59,893 nt of DNA, from positions 1 through 59,893 of the forward strand of contig JAFTOG010000007.1 in the NCBI GenBank assembly GCA_017451485.1, written 5' to 3'. How positions within the stretch are numbered: the stretch's first letter is position 1; each line of letters opens with the position of its first letter. The DNA is from Clostridia bacterium. GTDB taxonomy: Bacteria; Bacillota; Clostridia; Oscillospirales; CAG-272. The notes under the pieces are model-generated. The model saw nothing but the letters and a program-made list of their open reading frames with translations. It was not told where the DNA came from and did not search any database. Of this stretch, positions 43,367 to 51,743 are shown piece after piece. A program made the translations under genes and the position numbers.

Positions 43367-44587
43367 ATGAAAAAAATAGTATCTATTATTTTAATTTTAG
43401 TAATGCTTTCTCTTTCTCTGTCTATGTTTTCTTCATGTGGTAACGCAGAGCCCGAAGAGGGAGAAATAACAAGAATGACAGTAGATATCAATCCCAGCGT
43501 GGAGTTCATTATTGATGATCAGAACAAGATTGCGTCGGTGACAGCTCTTAACGATGATGGAAGCATACTTATTGTAGGTGAAGCCTTTATCGGGAAGACC
43601 CCCGAGGAAGCGGTTGAGATGATGGTTTCGTTGGCTTCGGAAACAGGATATCTTGTAAAGGGTAATGTTGAGTCAGGTGAGAACACAGTTAAAATTTCCG
43701 TTTCCGGAGATACGGATTATTCTGATCAGCTTAAGGAAAATGCTCTTAAAGCAGCAGAGGATTCCTTAAAGGAGCTTGACATTGAGGGACAGGTAAAGCA
43801 GGTTGAGGCTCTTGACATAGAGGCTCTTCGTGAGCTTGCTCTTTCTACATCTCTATACACTGAAGAAGAGATTAACGCTATGGATGAAAAACAGCTATAC
43901 AGCGTTATTTCCCAATCTAGAGTGGAAACAGCTCTTCTTTTGACTGAGGATATGAGAAACGCTTACTATTCCGCTAAGGAATACGAAATTTCTTTTACAA
44001 AAAGAGAAGAGACCGCTAAGGTGATAAAATCAATGGGTATAAGCTACAGCATTGTGCACTCTGCCTATAAGTCTGCTCTTGATGTTTACAGCCAGGCTAT
44101 TACGGATATAGAGCAATTCAGATATGATATGCTGATATCACCTGATTCACAGTATCAGAAATCTCTTATTGCACTTCGTGAATCCAAGATTGAGCTTTTG
44201 AAACAAAAGACATTTACAGCCTCTCTTAATGTAAACGGTCAGGAATACGCTTCCGCTGTGGCAACTCTTAAGCTTACCGAGGAAAATTACAATAATCTTC
44301 TTAAGGCTTATGAGACTCTTGGAGCACAGGTAAATGCATCCTTGGAAGCATTGATTGCAAGCTTGAAGCAGGCAGAATCGTATCTTATTCAGCTCGAAAA
44401 TACATTGTTTGATGACAATATTGAGGCTAAGCTCCAGGAAAAAGCAGAGGATATAGAAGCGACTCTTAACAGTGCTAAGGATAAGTTCTATGAGGATTTT
44501 GAAAAAGCACACGCTGACGATATTACATCTATGGAGACCCAGCTTCTTGAAAAGAAGAATCAGCTTAAAAGCGAAATAGAAGCATAA
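43367..44587 (+). CDS. Lipoprotein with RsgI-like extracytoplasmic domain
   Basis: This 406-residue lipoprotein (signal MKKIVSIILILVMLSLSLS, lipidated Cys24) carries a domain resembling the extracytoplasmic part of RsgI-type anti-sigma factors: MTVDINPSVEFIIDDQNKIASVTALN (about 37-62) and GEAFIGKTPEEAVEMMVSLA (about 69-88). No cytoplasmic anti-sigma helix or sigma gene is present here. The C-terminal half (about 200-406) is largely helical and probably coiled-coil, with a run of Glu, Leu, Lys and Gln. A GAAAGGAG ribosome binding site precedes the ATG, and the longer frame start lacks one. It may be a free-standing cell-envelope sensor. Confidence 0.78.
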   Translation: MKKIVSIILILVMLSLSLSMFSSCGNAEPEEGEITRMTVDINPSVEFIIDDQNKIASVTALNDDGSILIVGEAFIGKTPEEAVEMMVSLASETGYLVKGNVESGENTVKISVSGDTDYSDQLKENALKAAEDSLKELDIEGQVKQVEALDIEALRELALSTSLYTEEEINAMDEKQLYSVISQSRVETALLLTEDMRNAYYSAKEYEISFTKREETAKVIKSMGISYSIVHSAYKSALDVYSQAITDIEQFRYDMLISPDSQYQKSLIALRESKIELLKQKTFTASLNVNGQEYASAVATLKLTEENYNNLLKAYETLGAQVNASLEALIASLKQAESYLIQLENTLFDDNIEAKLQEKAEDIEATLNSAKDKFYEDFEKAHADDITSMETQLLEKKNQLKSEIEA

Positions 44588-44626
44588 AAATTACTTCGGT
44601 TTGTATTGATTTTTACTTATAATAAT

Positions 44627-44662
44627 AAGCAAGTATGTGGGATACCGCATACTTGCTTTTTA
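44627..44662 (+). terminator. Terminator of the RsgI-like lipoprotein gene
   Basis: A 14-bp stem AAGCAAGTATG-GG/CC-CATACTTGCTT (with one G-U pair) followed by T residues. Confidence 0.88.
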
Positions 44663-44816
44663 ATTTCATGGGGATTATTATTTGTATTATCTACTGGTTT
44701 TACATTTCTTTTACAATTATTTATCAAAACACTTACGGATTTTTAGCGTTTCAAAAACAATCGGTGTGTATAATAACAGCGTAAACTAAATCAGTAAGAA
44801 ATATGGAGGAACAAAA

Positions 44817-45164
44817 ATGACGAACGAAGAAAGAACAGTTGAAAAAATCCGTGCTCAGTATCAAGCAAAGGAAATTACAGAGGTAGATAAGCTCAAGCAG
44901 CTTGACAAAGAGGTTAAGCGTCCTGTTAAGGTATTTTCGTATACATTCGGTACAGCAGGCTCCTTAGTGCTTGGTACAGGTATGTGTCTTGCAATGGGAG
45001 TTATTGGAAGCATGGTAGGTGTAGGAGTTGCCGTAGGATGTGCAGGTATAGCTATGGTATCATCCACAAAGGCAGTTCACGATAAGCTTCTTGCGAAGAG
45101 AAAAAAACAGTATTCCGAAAAAATATTTGAAATGTCCGACAGCATACTTAACAAGCAGGACTAA
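44817..45164 (+). CDS. Small two-segment membrane protein, paralogue of 42865-43257
   Basis: The 115-residue protein shares with the product of 42865-43257 a charged start (VEKIRAQYQAKEITEVDKLKQLD), two consecutive glycine-rich hydrophobic segments (about 40-60 and 62-82) and a basic tail (LAKRKKQYSEKIF). Function unknown. GGAGGAAC precedes the ATG. It begins a run of three genes (this gene, a coiled-coil protein and cardiolipin synthase), which could be co-transcribed until the hairpin at 45482. Confidence 0.72.
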   Translation: MTNEERTVEKIRAQYQAKEITEVDKLKQLDKEVKRPVKVFSYTFGTAGSLVLGTGMCLAMGVIGSMVGVGVAVGCAGIAMVSSTKAVHDKLLAKRKKQYSEKIFEMSDSILNKQD

Positions 45165-45222
45165 GATACAAAATAATAAATAAAATAATAAATTAATAAT
45201 ATAAATAAAGGAGAAAATTATC

Positions 45223-45477
45223 ATGGGAAAGATTAATAATTTTTTTAAGAAGGCATTTGGAGATATGAAGGAAAGTGCAAAGGCTCAGCACGAGGTTGAC
45301 AAGGCTAATTTCGAGGCTGCAAAGGCAGAGTCTAAGGCTACTTGGGAGGAAGCTAAAATGTCTCCAGCAGGCAGACAAGCACTTATGCAAAAGGAAAGAG
45401 ATGAGCAGATTGCAGCGGCAAAGGAAAGAACAGCTGCAGCTAATGAACGCATCGAGTTTGCAAAAAAGAACAAATAA
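45223..45477 (+). CDS. Small charged coiled-coil protein
   Basis: This 84-residue protein is nearly all helix, rich in Ala, Glu and Lys (KAQHEVDKANFEAAKAESKA...KERTAAANERIEFAKKNK). The first part has an amphipathic NNFFKKAFGDMKESAK that could lie on a membrane. I recognise no family. AAAGGAG precedes the ATG. It lies between the small membrane protein and cardiolipin synthase and may act with them at the membrane; this is a guess from position. Confidence 0.65.
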   Translation: MGKINNFFKKAFGDMKESAKAQHEVDKANFEAAKAESKATWEEAKMSPAGRQALMQKERDEQIAAAKERTAAANERIEFAKKNK

Positions 45478-45481
45478 AATA

Positions 45482-45510
45482 AGAGGCACACTTGTGCCTC
45501 TGTTTCCCTT
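45482..45510 (+). terminator. Terminator or attenuator before cardiolipin synthase
   Basis: Stem AGAGGCAC/GTGCCTCT with a 4-base loop, followed by GTTTCCCTTT. The tail is weak, so partial read-through into the next gene is possible. Confidence 0.6.
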
Positions 45511-45522
45511 TAAGGAGTTAAT

Positions 45523-47085
45523 ATGAAAAGAATATACAGGTACAAGGCAGGCAAGAGAGAAATAGTAAATGAAATAAACTACATACCTGTCAGATATATT
45601 ATTGCTATGATGATAACTGTATTTGAGATTTTGACAGTTATAGGTGCTGTAGTGGCACTTTGCTATTTTGTTCCATATTTTTATATCCTTGCATGGGCTA
45701 CGGAAATCGGTTGTGTCATTAAGATAATAGCATCTGAGGATAATCCTGATTACAAAATACCATGGCTTCTATTTGTTTTAATTTTACCCATAGGTGGCTT
45801 TATGTTATATCTTATGTTCTATTCAAGAAAGCTTAAGAAAAAATATATAAGACGGCTTGACGAGCTTCAGGAATATAAGGCAATAAAGGAAGACACTGAT
45901 GTCTTGTGTAGGCTGGAGTCGGAGGATCCTACAGCTCACGGACAGGCAAGGATGCTGTGTAATATTTCGGACAGTCATATCTTTGAATGTGTAAAAACAG
46001 AGTATTTCACCTTAGGTGAGCATATGTATGCGAGTATGCTGAAGGATCTCAAAAAAGCCGAAAAATTTATTTTTTTGGAGTTTTTTATAGTCGAAGAGGG
46101 TAAATTTTGGGATTCTGTACTTGAAATATTGAAGGAAAAGGCAAAAAACGGTGTAGATGTAAGAGTTCTGTATGATGATATAGGCTGTATGAAAACCTTA
46201 CCTGGCAATTATGCTAAAATACTTGGAAAATACGGTATAAAGGCAACACCATTTTCACGGCTCCGTGGACAGCTCGATAACGAATTTAATAACAGAAGCC
46301 ATAGGAAAATAATGGTTATAGACGGTTATATCGGCTATACAGGAGGAGTAAATATAGCTGATGAATATATAAATGAGGTAAAACGCTTTGGGCACTGGAA
46401 GGATGTAGGTATTCGCTTAGAGGGGGAGGCAGTCTGGGGACTTACAGAGCTGTTTCTTACTGACTTCGGTATTAATTACAAAAGCATAATAGAAACTGAA
46501 AATAATCTCTATCCGGTACATAGGATGGAGGATAACGGATATGTAGTTCCGTTTGGCGACGGACCAAAGCCGTTATACATCAGGAATGTTGGAAAGAGTG
46601 TAATTGAGAACATTCTGGCATCATCTACGAGCTATGTGTATATAACTACTCCGTATCTGATAATAGACAACGAGCTTTGTACGGCTTTAGAGAACACAGC
46701 ACTTCGTGGAGTGGATGTGCGTATAGTTACACCCCATATTCCGGATAAAAAGCTTGTGTTCAGCATGACAAGGAGCTTTTATTTAAGGTTAATTCGTGCA
46801 GGGGTAAAAATATACGAATATACTCCCGGATTTATTCACGCAAAGACTATAGTAAGTGATGACAAGTATGCTGTAGTAAGTACAATTAATCTTGATTACA
46901 GAAGTCTTGTACATCATTTTGAAAATGGCGTATGGCTCTATAAATGCGACTGCATAAGGGATATATACAACGATATAAATGCTACAATAGATAAAAGCGA
47001 ATTAATAAAAATAGAGAATCTTAAAACAGGACTTATCGCAAGATTTGTCCGTTCATTGATTCGAATTTTCGCACCACTTTTATAA
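45523..47085 (+). CDS. cls: Cardiolipin synthase (phospholipase D family)
   Basis: This 520-residue membrane enzyme has two N-terminal transmembrane segments (about 26-50 and 74-96) and two phospholipase D HKD motifs, HRKIMVID in NRSHRKIMVIDGYIGYTGG and HAKTIVSD in GFIHAKTIVSDDKYAVVST. It condenses two phosphatidylglycerol molecules into cardiolipin and glycerol. The length is typical for bacterial Cls. TAAGGAG precedes the ATG. It follows the small envelope proteins and two-component genes, reinforcing a membrane-stress theme. Confidence 0.93.
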   Translation: MKRIYRYKAGKREIVNEINYIPVRYIIAMMITVFEILTVIGAVVALCYFVPYFYILAWATEIGCVIKIIASEDNPDYKIPWLLFVLILPIGGFMLYLMFYSRKLKKKYIRRLDELQEYKAIKEDTDVLCRLESEDPTAHGQARMLCNISDSHIFECVKTEYFTLGEHMYASMLKDLKKAEKFIFLEFFIVEEGKFWDSVLEILKEKAKNGVDVRVLYDDIGCMKTLPGNYAKILGKYGIKATPFSRLRGQLDNEFNNRSHRKIMVIDGYIGYTGGVNIADEYINEVKRFGHWKDVGIRLEGEAVWGLTELFLTDFGINYKSIIETENNLYPVHRMEDNGYVVPFGDGPKPLYIRNVGKSVIENILASSTSYVYITTPYLIIDNELCTALENTALRGVDVRIVTPHIPDKKLVFSMTRSFYLRLIRAGVKIYEYTPGFIHAKTIVSDDKYAVVSTINLDYRSLVHHFENGVWLYKCDCIRDIYNDINATIDKSELIKIENLKTGLIARFVRSLIRIFAPLL

Positions 47086-47094
47086 TTTTTTTGA

Positions 47095-47134
47095 AGAACA
47101 GTTATGCTTTTTTAGGGATAACTGTTCTTTTTTT
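47095..47134 (+). terminator. Terminator of cls
   Basis: Stem AGAACAGTTAT/ATAACTGTTCT followed by seven T residues. Confidence 0.92.
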
Positions 47135-47153
47135 GGGAAATATGAAATTGATA

Positions 47154-47182
47154 TTGACAAAAAAACAAAGCTGTGCTACAAT
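47154..47182 (+). promoter_or_regulatory. Promoter of the T-box/metG unit
   Basis: TTGACA (47154-47159) and TACAAT (47177-47182), 17-base spacer. Confidence 0.85.
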
Positions 47183-47189
47183 CGTATCA

Positions 47190-47488
47190 ACAGCAAAGAC
47201 GAGAAAGAGTAAGTAAACAAGGCTTTTACAGAGAGATCCATCATCCTTTTAAGATGTGCTGAGAATGGATAAAGACGAATTTACCGAACATGGTCTCCGA
47301 GCTACGCACCGAGTCATAATGATTAGGCTGCGTCGGGTTCGCCCGTAACAGCGATAAAGTTTCGATAGATCATTTCCTATCCGAACTTGATAAGGCCTGC
47401 TACCGTGAGGGGTAGGTGAAATAGGGTGGTAACGCGTGGGTTTTACTCTCGTCCCTTTGATTAGTCAGGGGGTGAGGGTGTTTTTTAT
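47190..47488 (+). ncRNA. T-box riboswitch (methionine)
   Basis: This 300-base leader has the conserved T-box AGGGTGGTAACGCG (47423-47436), whose TGGT pairs with the ACCA end of uncharged tRNA. A large stem I begins near ACAGAGAG (47229) and has a loop that presents ATG at 47290-47292, the likely methionine specifier codon. A terminator hairpin with stem CTCGTCCCT/AGGGGGTGAG ends at T residues (47450-47488). The antiterminator would form with the T-box on binding of uncharged tRNA-Met, turning on metG. The T-box U before AACGCG is consistent with discriminator base A73 of tRNA-Met. Confidence 0.9.
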
Positions 47489-47543
47489 TTCAAACAATAA
47501 ATCTGAATGTTACTAAACTATAAAAAGAAATGAGGTATTTATT

Positions 47544-49130
47544 ATGACAAACATTGTAATTAATGGAGCTTGGCCGTATGCAAACGGCTCACTCCACATC
47601 GGACATTTATCGGCACTTCTCCCGGGAGATATTTTAGCTCGTTATTTCAGAGCGAAGGGAGATAATGTATTTTATGTTTCAGGAAGTGATTGCCACGGAA
47701 CGCCCATAACCATAAGAGCAAGGCAGGAAGGGATTTCTCCTCAGGATATCTCCGATAAGTATCATAAGGAGTTTTGTCAGGTTTTTGAAAGGTTGGGGTT
47801 CTCATTTGACCTTTATACGAAAACCTCTGATGATTATCATAAGAGCTTTGTAACGGATTTTCATAAAAAGCTGTATGAAAGCAAGTATATCGAAGAAAGA
47901 ACGGTTAAGCAGGCATTTTGTAATACCTGTCAGAAGACTTTATCGGATAGGCTTGTTATTGGAGTTTGTCCATATTGTGGAAGAAAAACTCAGGCAGACC
48001 AATGTAGCTATTGTGGAGCTGTCTTAGATTCGGAAAGTGTTACTGAGGCTGTGTGCTCAGAGTGTAATACAGGGCTTGATTTTATTGAAACAACTCAGCT
48101 GTTTCTTCTTATTTCAAAGCTTAAGGGAGAGCTTACTAATCTGTTGGAAAGTCATCCGTACTGGAGAAAGAACGCTATTGCATTTACAGGCAGATATATA
48201 AATGAGGGATTGCGTGACAGAGCAATTACCCGTGATTTGGATTGGGGTATTGATGTGCCTAAGACAGGCTATGAAAATAAGAAAATTTATATTTGGGCTG
48301 AAAATGTACTTGGTTATTTTTCCGCAACTTCAAGATTGTGCGAGGAAAGAAATGTATCCTTTGAAGATATTAATGGAGAAAATTCAAGACATTATTATGT
48401 TCACGGTAAGGATAATATACCCTTCCACACCGTTATTTTACCGTCGCTACTGCTTGCACATGGAGGGGGATATAAGCTTCCCGATGAAATTATTTCGAGT
48501 GAGCATTTGACATTAGATGGAAAAAAGCTGTCAAAAAGTCAGAATTGGGTAATATTAGCAAAAGATATCGCACAAGAGTTCAATCCCGATTCTGTAAGGT
48601 ATTTCTTTATAGCAAACGGACCGGAAAAACGGGATACTGATTTTTCGAGAAGAGAATTCATAGAGCAGAACAATACTGAGCTTGTGGGAGCATGGGGAAA
48701 CTTGGTAAACCGTACTCTTGCTTTTGCAAAAAAATATCTTAATAACAGCTTCGGAGATTTTACTCCGAACGATGAATTGAGAAAAAAGATTAAGCCTTAT
48801 TTTTCAAGTATCGGAGAGAAGATAGAAAAAGGTAATTTCAAGGAAGCCTTAGATAGCTTGTTTGAGCTTGTTCGATACGGTAATAAGTATTACGATACCT
48901 GCGAGCCGTGGGAAACAAGAAATACAGATATAGAAACATGCAAGGATACAATTTACAATTGCACATATCTTATAGGCAATCTGGCAATACTTCTTCAGCC
49001 CTTTCTTCCTTTTTCGTCAGATAAAATAATCCGCTGGCTCGGTCTTTCAAGAGATTGGAGAGAGCAGACATATAAGCTTCATAGCCTTCCCGACGACTTT
49101 GGTATATTGTTTTCAAGGATAGAGAAATAA
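47544..49130 (+). CDS. metG: Methionine-tRNA ligase
   Basis: This 528-residue class I aminoacyl-tRNA synthetase has the HIGH signature at 18-21 (GSLHIGHL), a zinc-binding connective peptide with CNTCQ, CPYCG, CSYCG and CSEC knuckles (about 130-175), and the KLSKS loop near residue 330 (GKKLSKSQNW). It charges tRNA-Met in the cytoplasm. It has no C-terminal tRNA-binding or dimerisation domain, unlike many bacterial forms. The four-knuckle zinc domain matches the E. coli/archaeal-like type. The ATG follows GAGGTATTT. Expression is controlled by the T-box upstream. Confidence 0.96.
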   Translation: MTNIVINGAWPYANGSLHIGHLSALLPGDILARYFRAKGDNVFYVSGSDCHGTPITIRARQEGISPQDISDKYHKEFCQVFERLGFSFDLYTKTSDDYHKSFVTDFHKKLYESKYIEERTVKQAFCNTCQKTLSDRLVIGVCPYCGRKTQADQCSYCGAVLDSESVTEAVCSECNTGLDFIETTQLFLLISKLKGELTNLLESHPYWRKNAIAFTGRYINEGLRDRAITRDLDWGIDVPKTGYENKKIYIWAENVLGYFSATSRLCEERNVSFEDINGENSRHYYVHGKDNIPFHTVILPSLLLAHGGGYKLPDEIISSEHLTLDGKKLSKSQNWVILAKDIAQEFNPDSVRYFFIANGPEKRDTDFSRREFIEQNNTELVGAWGNLVNRTLAFAKKYLNNSFGDFTPNDELRKKIKPYFSSIGEKIEKGNFKEALDSLFELVRYGNKYYDTCEPWETRNTDIETCKDTIYNCTYLIGNLAILLQPFLPFSSDKIIRWLGLSRDWREQTYKLHSLPDDFGILFSRIEK

Positions 49131-49136
49131 AAAACG

Positions 49137-49163
49137 GACGCCACTATAAGCTATAGTGGCGTC
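49137..49163. terminator. Bidirectional terminator
   Basis: Stem GACGCCACTATA/TATAGTGGCGTC between the converging metG and nfo genes. Confidence 0.85.
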
Positions 49164-49168
49164 TCACT

Positions 49169-50008
49169 TTATATATTTTCAAATATCTCCTTAAGTAATG
49201 CTATCTCTCTTGCATATCCGTCAAGCTCGTTGGGAGTTTCCAGGCAGATGGGCAGGGAAGCGATAACGGGATGAGTAATTATTCTTGTTACACCCTCGAT
49301 ACCGAGATAGCCGTCACCGATTTTTTCGTGTCTGTCCTTATGGGCAGAGAGAGGATTTTTGCTGTCGTTCAAGTGTATAGCCTTAAGGTACTTAAGACCG
49401 ATTATCTTGTCAAATTCCGTCAGTACCTTGTCGGGATCTGACGCAATATCGTAGCCTCCGTCGTGTACATGGCATGTATCAAGACATACGCCAACTATTT
49501 CCTTTTTGTTACACCTGTCGAGCATTTCTCGGATTTCCTCAAAGCTTTTACCTATTTCCGAGCCTTTTCCTGCCATTGTTTCGATAAGAATCACGGTTTT
49601 TTCGGCAAATTCGGAAATATAATTTATGGTGTCGGCAGTCTTTTCAATTCCGATTTCCACACCCTGTGACACGTGGCAACCGGGGTGAAAATTATAGTAT
49701 GCTCCACTTAGTTTTTCCAAAAGAGTGACATCCTCGGACATAACCTTTTTTGTGTAATCTCTCAGATTCTCGTCTGCACCACAGGGATTTAAGGTGTACG
49801 GTGCGTGGGCGATAATTGGTGCAAACTCGTTTTCGTTAAGTATTTTGTTAAGTGCCATGATATCACTGTCAGTGGGATACTTAAATGAACCGCCACGGGG
49901 ATTCCTTGTAAAAAACTGAAAGGTGCTTGCCCCTATGGAAAGAGCAGTCTTGCCCATTTTTTCATAGCCACCCGAAACAGAGAGGTGGCATCCAATATTA
50001 AGCTTCAT
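49169..50008 (-). CDS. nfo: Deoxyribonuclease IV (AP endonuclease)
   Basis: This 279-residue TIM-barrel enzyme shows the Nfo zinc-ligand motifs NIGCHLSVSGGYEKM, IIAHAPYTLNPCG, YYNFHPGCHVSQG, VILIETMAGKGSEIG, VGVCLDTCHVHDGGYDI, KAIHLNDSKNPLSAHKDRHEKIGDG and CLETP. It incises DNA at abasic sites during base-excision repair. The gene begins 3 bases from the end of obgE and is probably co-transcribed with it. The length is typical of the family. Confidence 0.95.
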   Translation of the reverse strand: MKLNIGCHLSVSGGYEKMGKTALSIGASTFQFFTRNPRGGSFKYPTDSDIMALNKILNENEFAPIIAHAPYTLNPCGADENLRDYTKKVMSEDVTLLEKLSGAYYNFHPGCHVSQGVEIGIEKTADTINYISEFAEKTVILIETMAGKGSEIGKSFEEIREMLDRCNKKEIVGVCLDTCHVHDGGYDIASDPDKVLTEFDKIIGLKYLKAIHLNDSKNPLSAHKDRHEKIGDGYLGIEGVTRIITHPVIASLPICLETPNELDGYAREIALLKEIFENI

Positions 50009-50011
50009 AAA

Positions 50012-51292
50012 TCAACCTACAAAGTCAAATTCAAAATCATACATGGAAACAGTATCGCCGTCCTTACAGCCTGCCTCACGGAGCTTGTCAATTGCACCAC
50101 TCTTAAGAAGCACACGCTGGAAGAACATAAGTGACTCTCTGTCCTCAAAGTTTACCTGTCCTACAAGATTAAATAGCCATTCTCCCTCGCAAACATATAC
50201 ACCTCGGGAGTCCTTAGTGATTGTGAATTTGTGGTCATCTCCACCAAGGAATTTATCCTCAGGCTCATAATCCGACTCGTAAATTGTAAGGGGAGGCAGC
50301 TCCTCAAGACGCTTAACAACCAGGCTTGTAAGCTCGTCCGTATTTTCACCTGTATAGGCTGAAATGTATATAAGCTCCCAGCCTCTTTCGTTAATATAAG
50401 ACTCAAAGGATTCTATATCAACAGTATTTCTGTCGAGGGAGTCTACCTTGTTGGCGACAATGATTCTCGGACGCTGTGAAAGCTCGGGAGAGAATCGTTC
50501 AAGCTCGGTGTCTATGGTTTTGATATCATCAATGGGATTTCTACCTTCAAAGCAAGATATGTCTACAACCTGAAGAAGCAGACGGCATCTTTCAATATGG
50601 CGTAAAAATGCATGACCGAGACCTGCCCCATCAGAGGCACCCTCAATAAGACCGGGAATATCAGCCATTACAAAGCCTACACCGTCCCGTATTCTCACAA
50701 CGCCAAGATTTGGAGACAGGGTAGTGAAGTGATAGTCTGCAATCTTAGGTCTTGCATCACTGACTGCTGCAAGAATTGATGATTTACCTGCACTGGGCAG
50801 TCCTACAAGTCCCACATCGGCAAGCATCTTAAGCTCCAGGGACAGCTCCCATTCCTCACCCTTTGTACCGCTTTTGGCAAACATGGGTATCTGGCGTGTA
50901 GCTGTGGCAAAATGCTTATTACCCCATCCACCACGGCCTCCCTTAGCACATATCCAGTCCTCACAGTCGGACATATCCTTGAGGATTTTTCCACTCGCCT
51001 CATCTCTGATTACTGTACCGTTGGGTACCTTGATTATGATATCCTCACCGTTTTTACCGTGGAACTTTGCACCTGCACCGTCTCCACCGTTTTCGGCTAC
51101 GAATTTTCTTTTATATCTGAAGGAGAGAAGAGTATTATCTCCTCTTTCAATTCGGAAAACAACATTTCCACCGTGGCCTCCGTCCCCTCCATCGGGACCA
51201 CCCTTGGCAACATACTTTTCACGCCTGAAGGAAACGCATCCGTTTCCACCGTTGCCGGCTTTTACATAAATTTTAACCTTATCAATAAACAT
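50012..51292 (-). CDS. obgE: GTPase ObgE/CgtA
   Basis: This 426-residue GTPase has the glycine-rich N-terminal OBG fold (VKAGNGGNGCVSFRREKYVAKGGPDGGDGG), the G domain with P loop GLPSAGKSS (typical is GxPNxGKSS), DIPGLIEGASDGAGLG, and IVANKVDS, and a C-terminal OCT domain. It assists 50S assembly and the stringent and sporulation responses. The P loop Ala in SAGKS differs from the common NVGKS. It overlaps the DUF4330 gene by 11 bases. Confidence 0.96.
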   Translation of the reverse strand: MFIDKVKIYVKAGNGGNGCVSFRREKYVAKGGPDGGDGGHGGNVVFRIERGDNTLLSFRYKRKFVAENGGDGAGAKFHGKNGEDIIIKVPNGTVIRDEASGKILKDMSDCEDWICAKGGRGGWGNKHFATATRQIPMFAKSGTKGEEWELSLELKMLADVGLVGLPSAGKSSILAAVSDARPKIADYHFTTLSPNLGVVRIRDGVGFVMADIPGLIEGASDGAGLGHAFLRHIERCRLLLQVVDISCFEGRNPIDDIKTIDTELERFSPELSQRPRIIVANKVDSLDRNTVDIESFESYINERGWELIYISAYTGENTDELTSLVVKRLEELPPLTIYESDYEPEDKFLGGDDHKFTITKDSRGVYVCEGEWLFNLVGQVNFEDRESLMFFQRVLLKSGAIDKLREAGCKDGDTVSMYDFEFDFVG

Positions 51293-51743
51293 TTTCTATC
51301 ACCTTGATACCTACGCATTTTACTTTGGTTGATGGAGCATAATCCGGGAATCTTATTTCAAGCTCGGTACCGGGATCAACCGTCTGTCCTCCTACAGTGT
51401 AGGATCTGTTGCTTCTGTACGCACTTGATTGAATAACAATAGTTGCACTTCCGTCATCGGAAATGGAATATTTTTTAACTACCGTTCCCATAGTTACAGA
51501 GCCATCGCTGCTCTTTACAGGATCTCCGGATGCAATTTTATGGAAATACTCTGAGGGTACATTATCTATTTTTACTGTGTATTCCACATTTACCTTTGTG
51601 GCACCGAAGTTCTCAAGGCTGTAACCGAAAACATGTGCATACACAATGTAAGCTACAAAAAACAAGAATACAGCCAGTATAAGAACATCCACTATGTTGA
51701 AGGAGGTTTTTTTCGCTTTTCCGGTTTTTTTACGGTCTGTCAT
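51282..51743 (-). CDS. DUF4330 family membrane protein
   Basis: This 153-residue protein has one transmembrane segment (about 15-37: FNIVDVLILAVFLFFVAYIVYA) after a basic N-terminus, and an external beta-rich domain with VEYTVKIDNVPSEYFHKIASGD and TVDPGTELEIRFPDY. It matches the DUF4330 family, whose function is unknown. I selected the ATG at 51743 because GGAGGA precedes it. It overlaps obgE at its 3' end by 11 bases and the O-antigen-ligase-like gene at its 5' end by 14 bases. Such tight overlaps imply coupled synthesis. Confidence 0.82.
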   Translation of the reverse strand: MTDRKKTGKAKKTSFNIVDVLILAVFLFFVAYIVYAHVFGYSLENFGATKVNVEYTVKIDNVPSEYFHKIASGDPVKSSDGSVTMGTVVKKYSISDDGSATIVIQSSAYRSNRSYTVGGQTVDPGTELEIRFPDYAPSTKVKCVGIKVIENVY

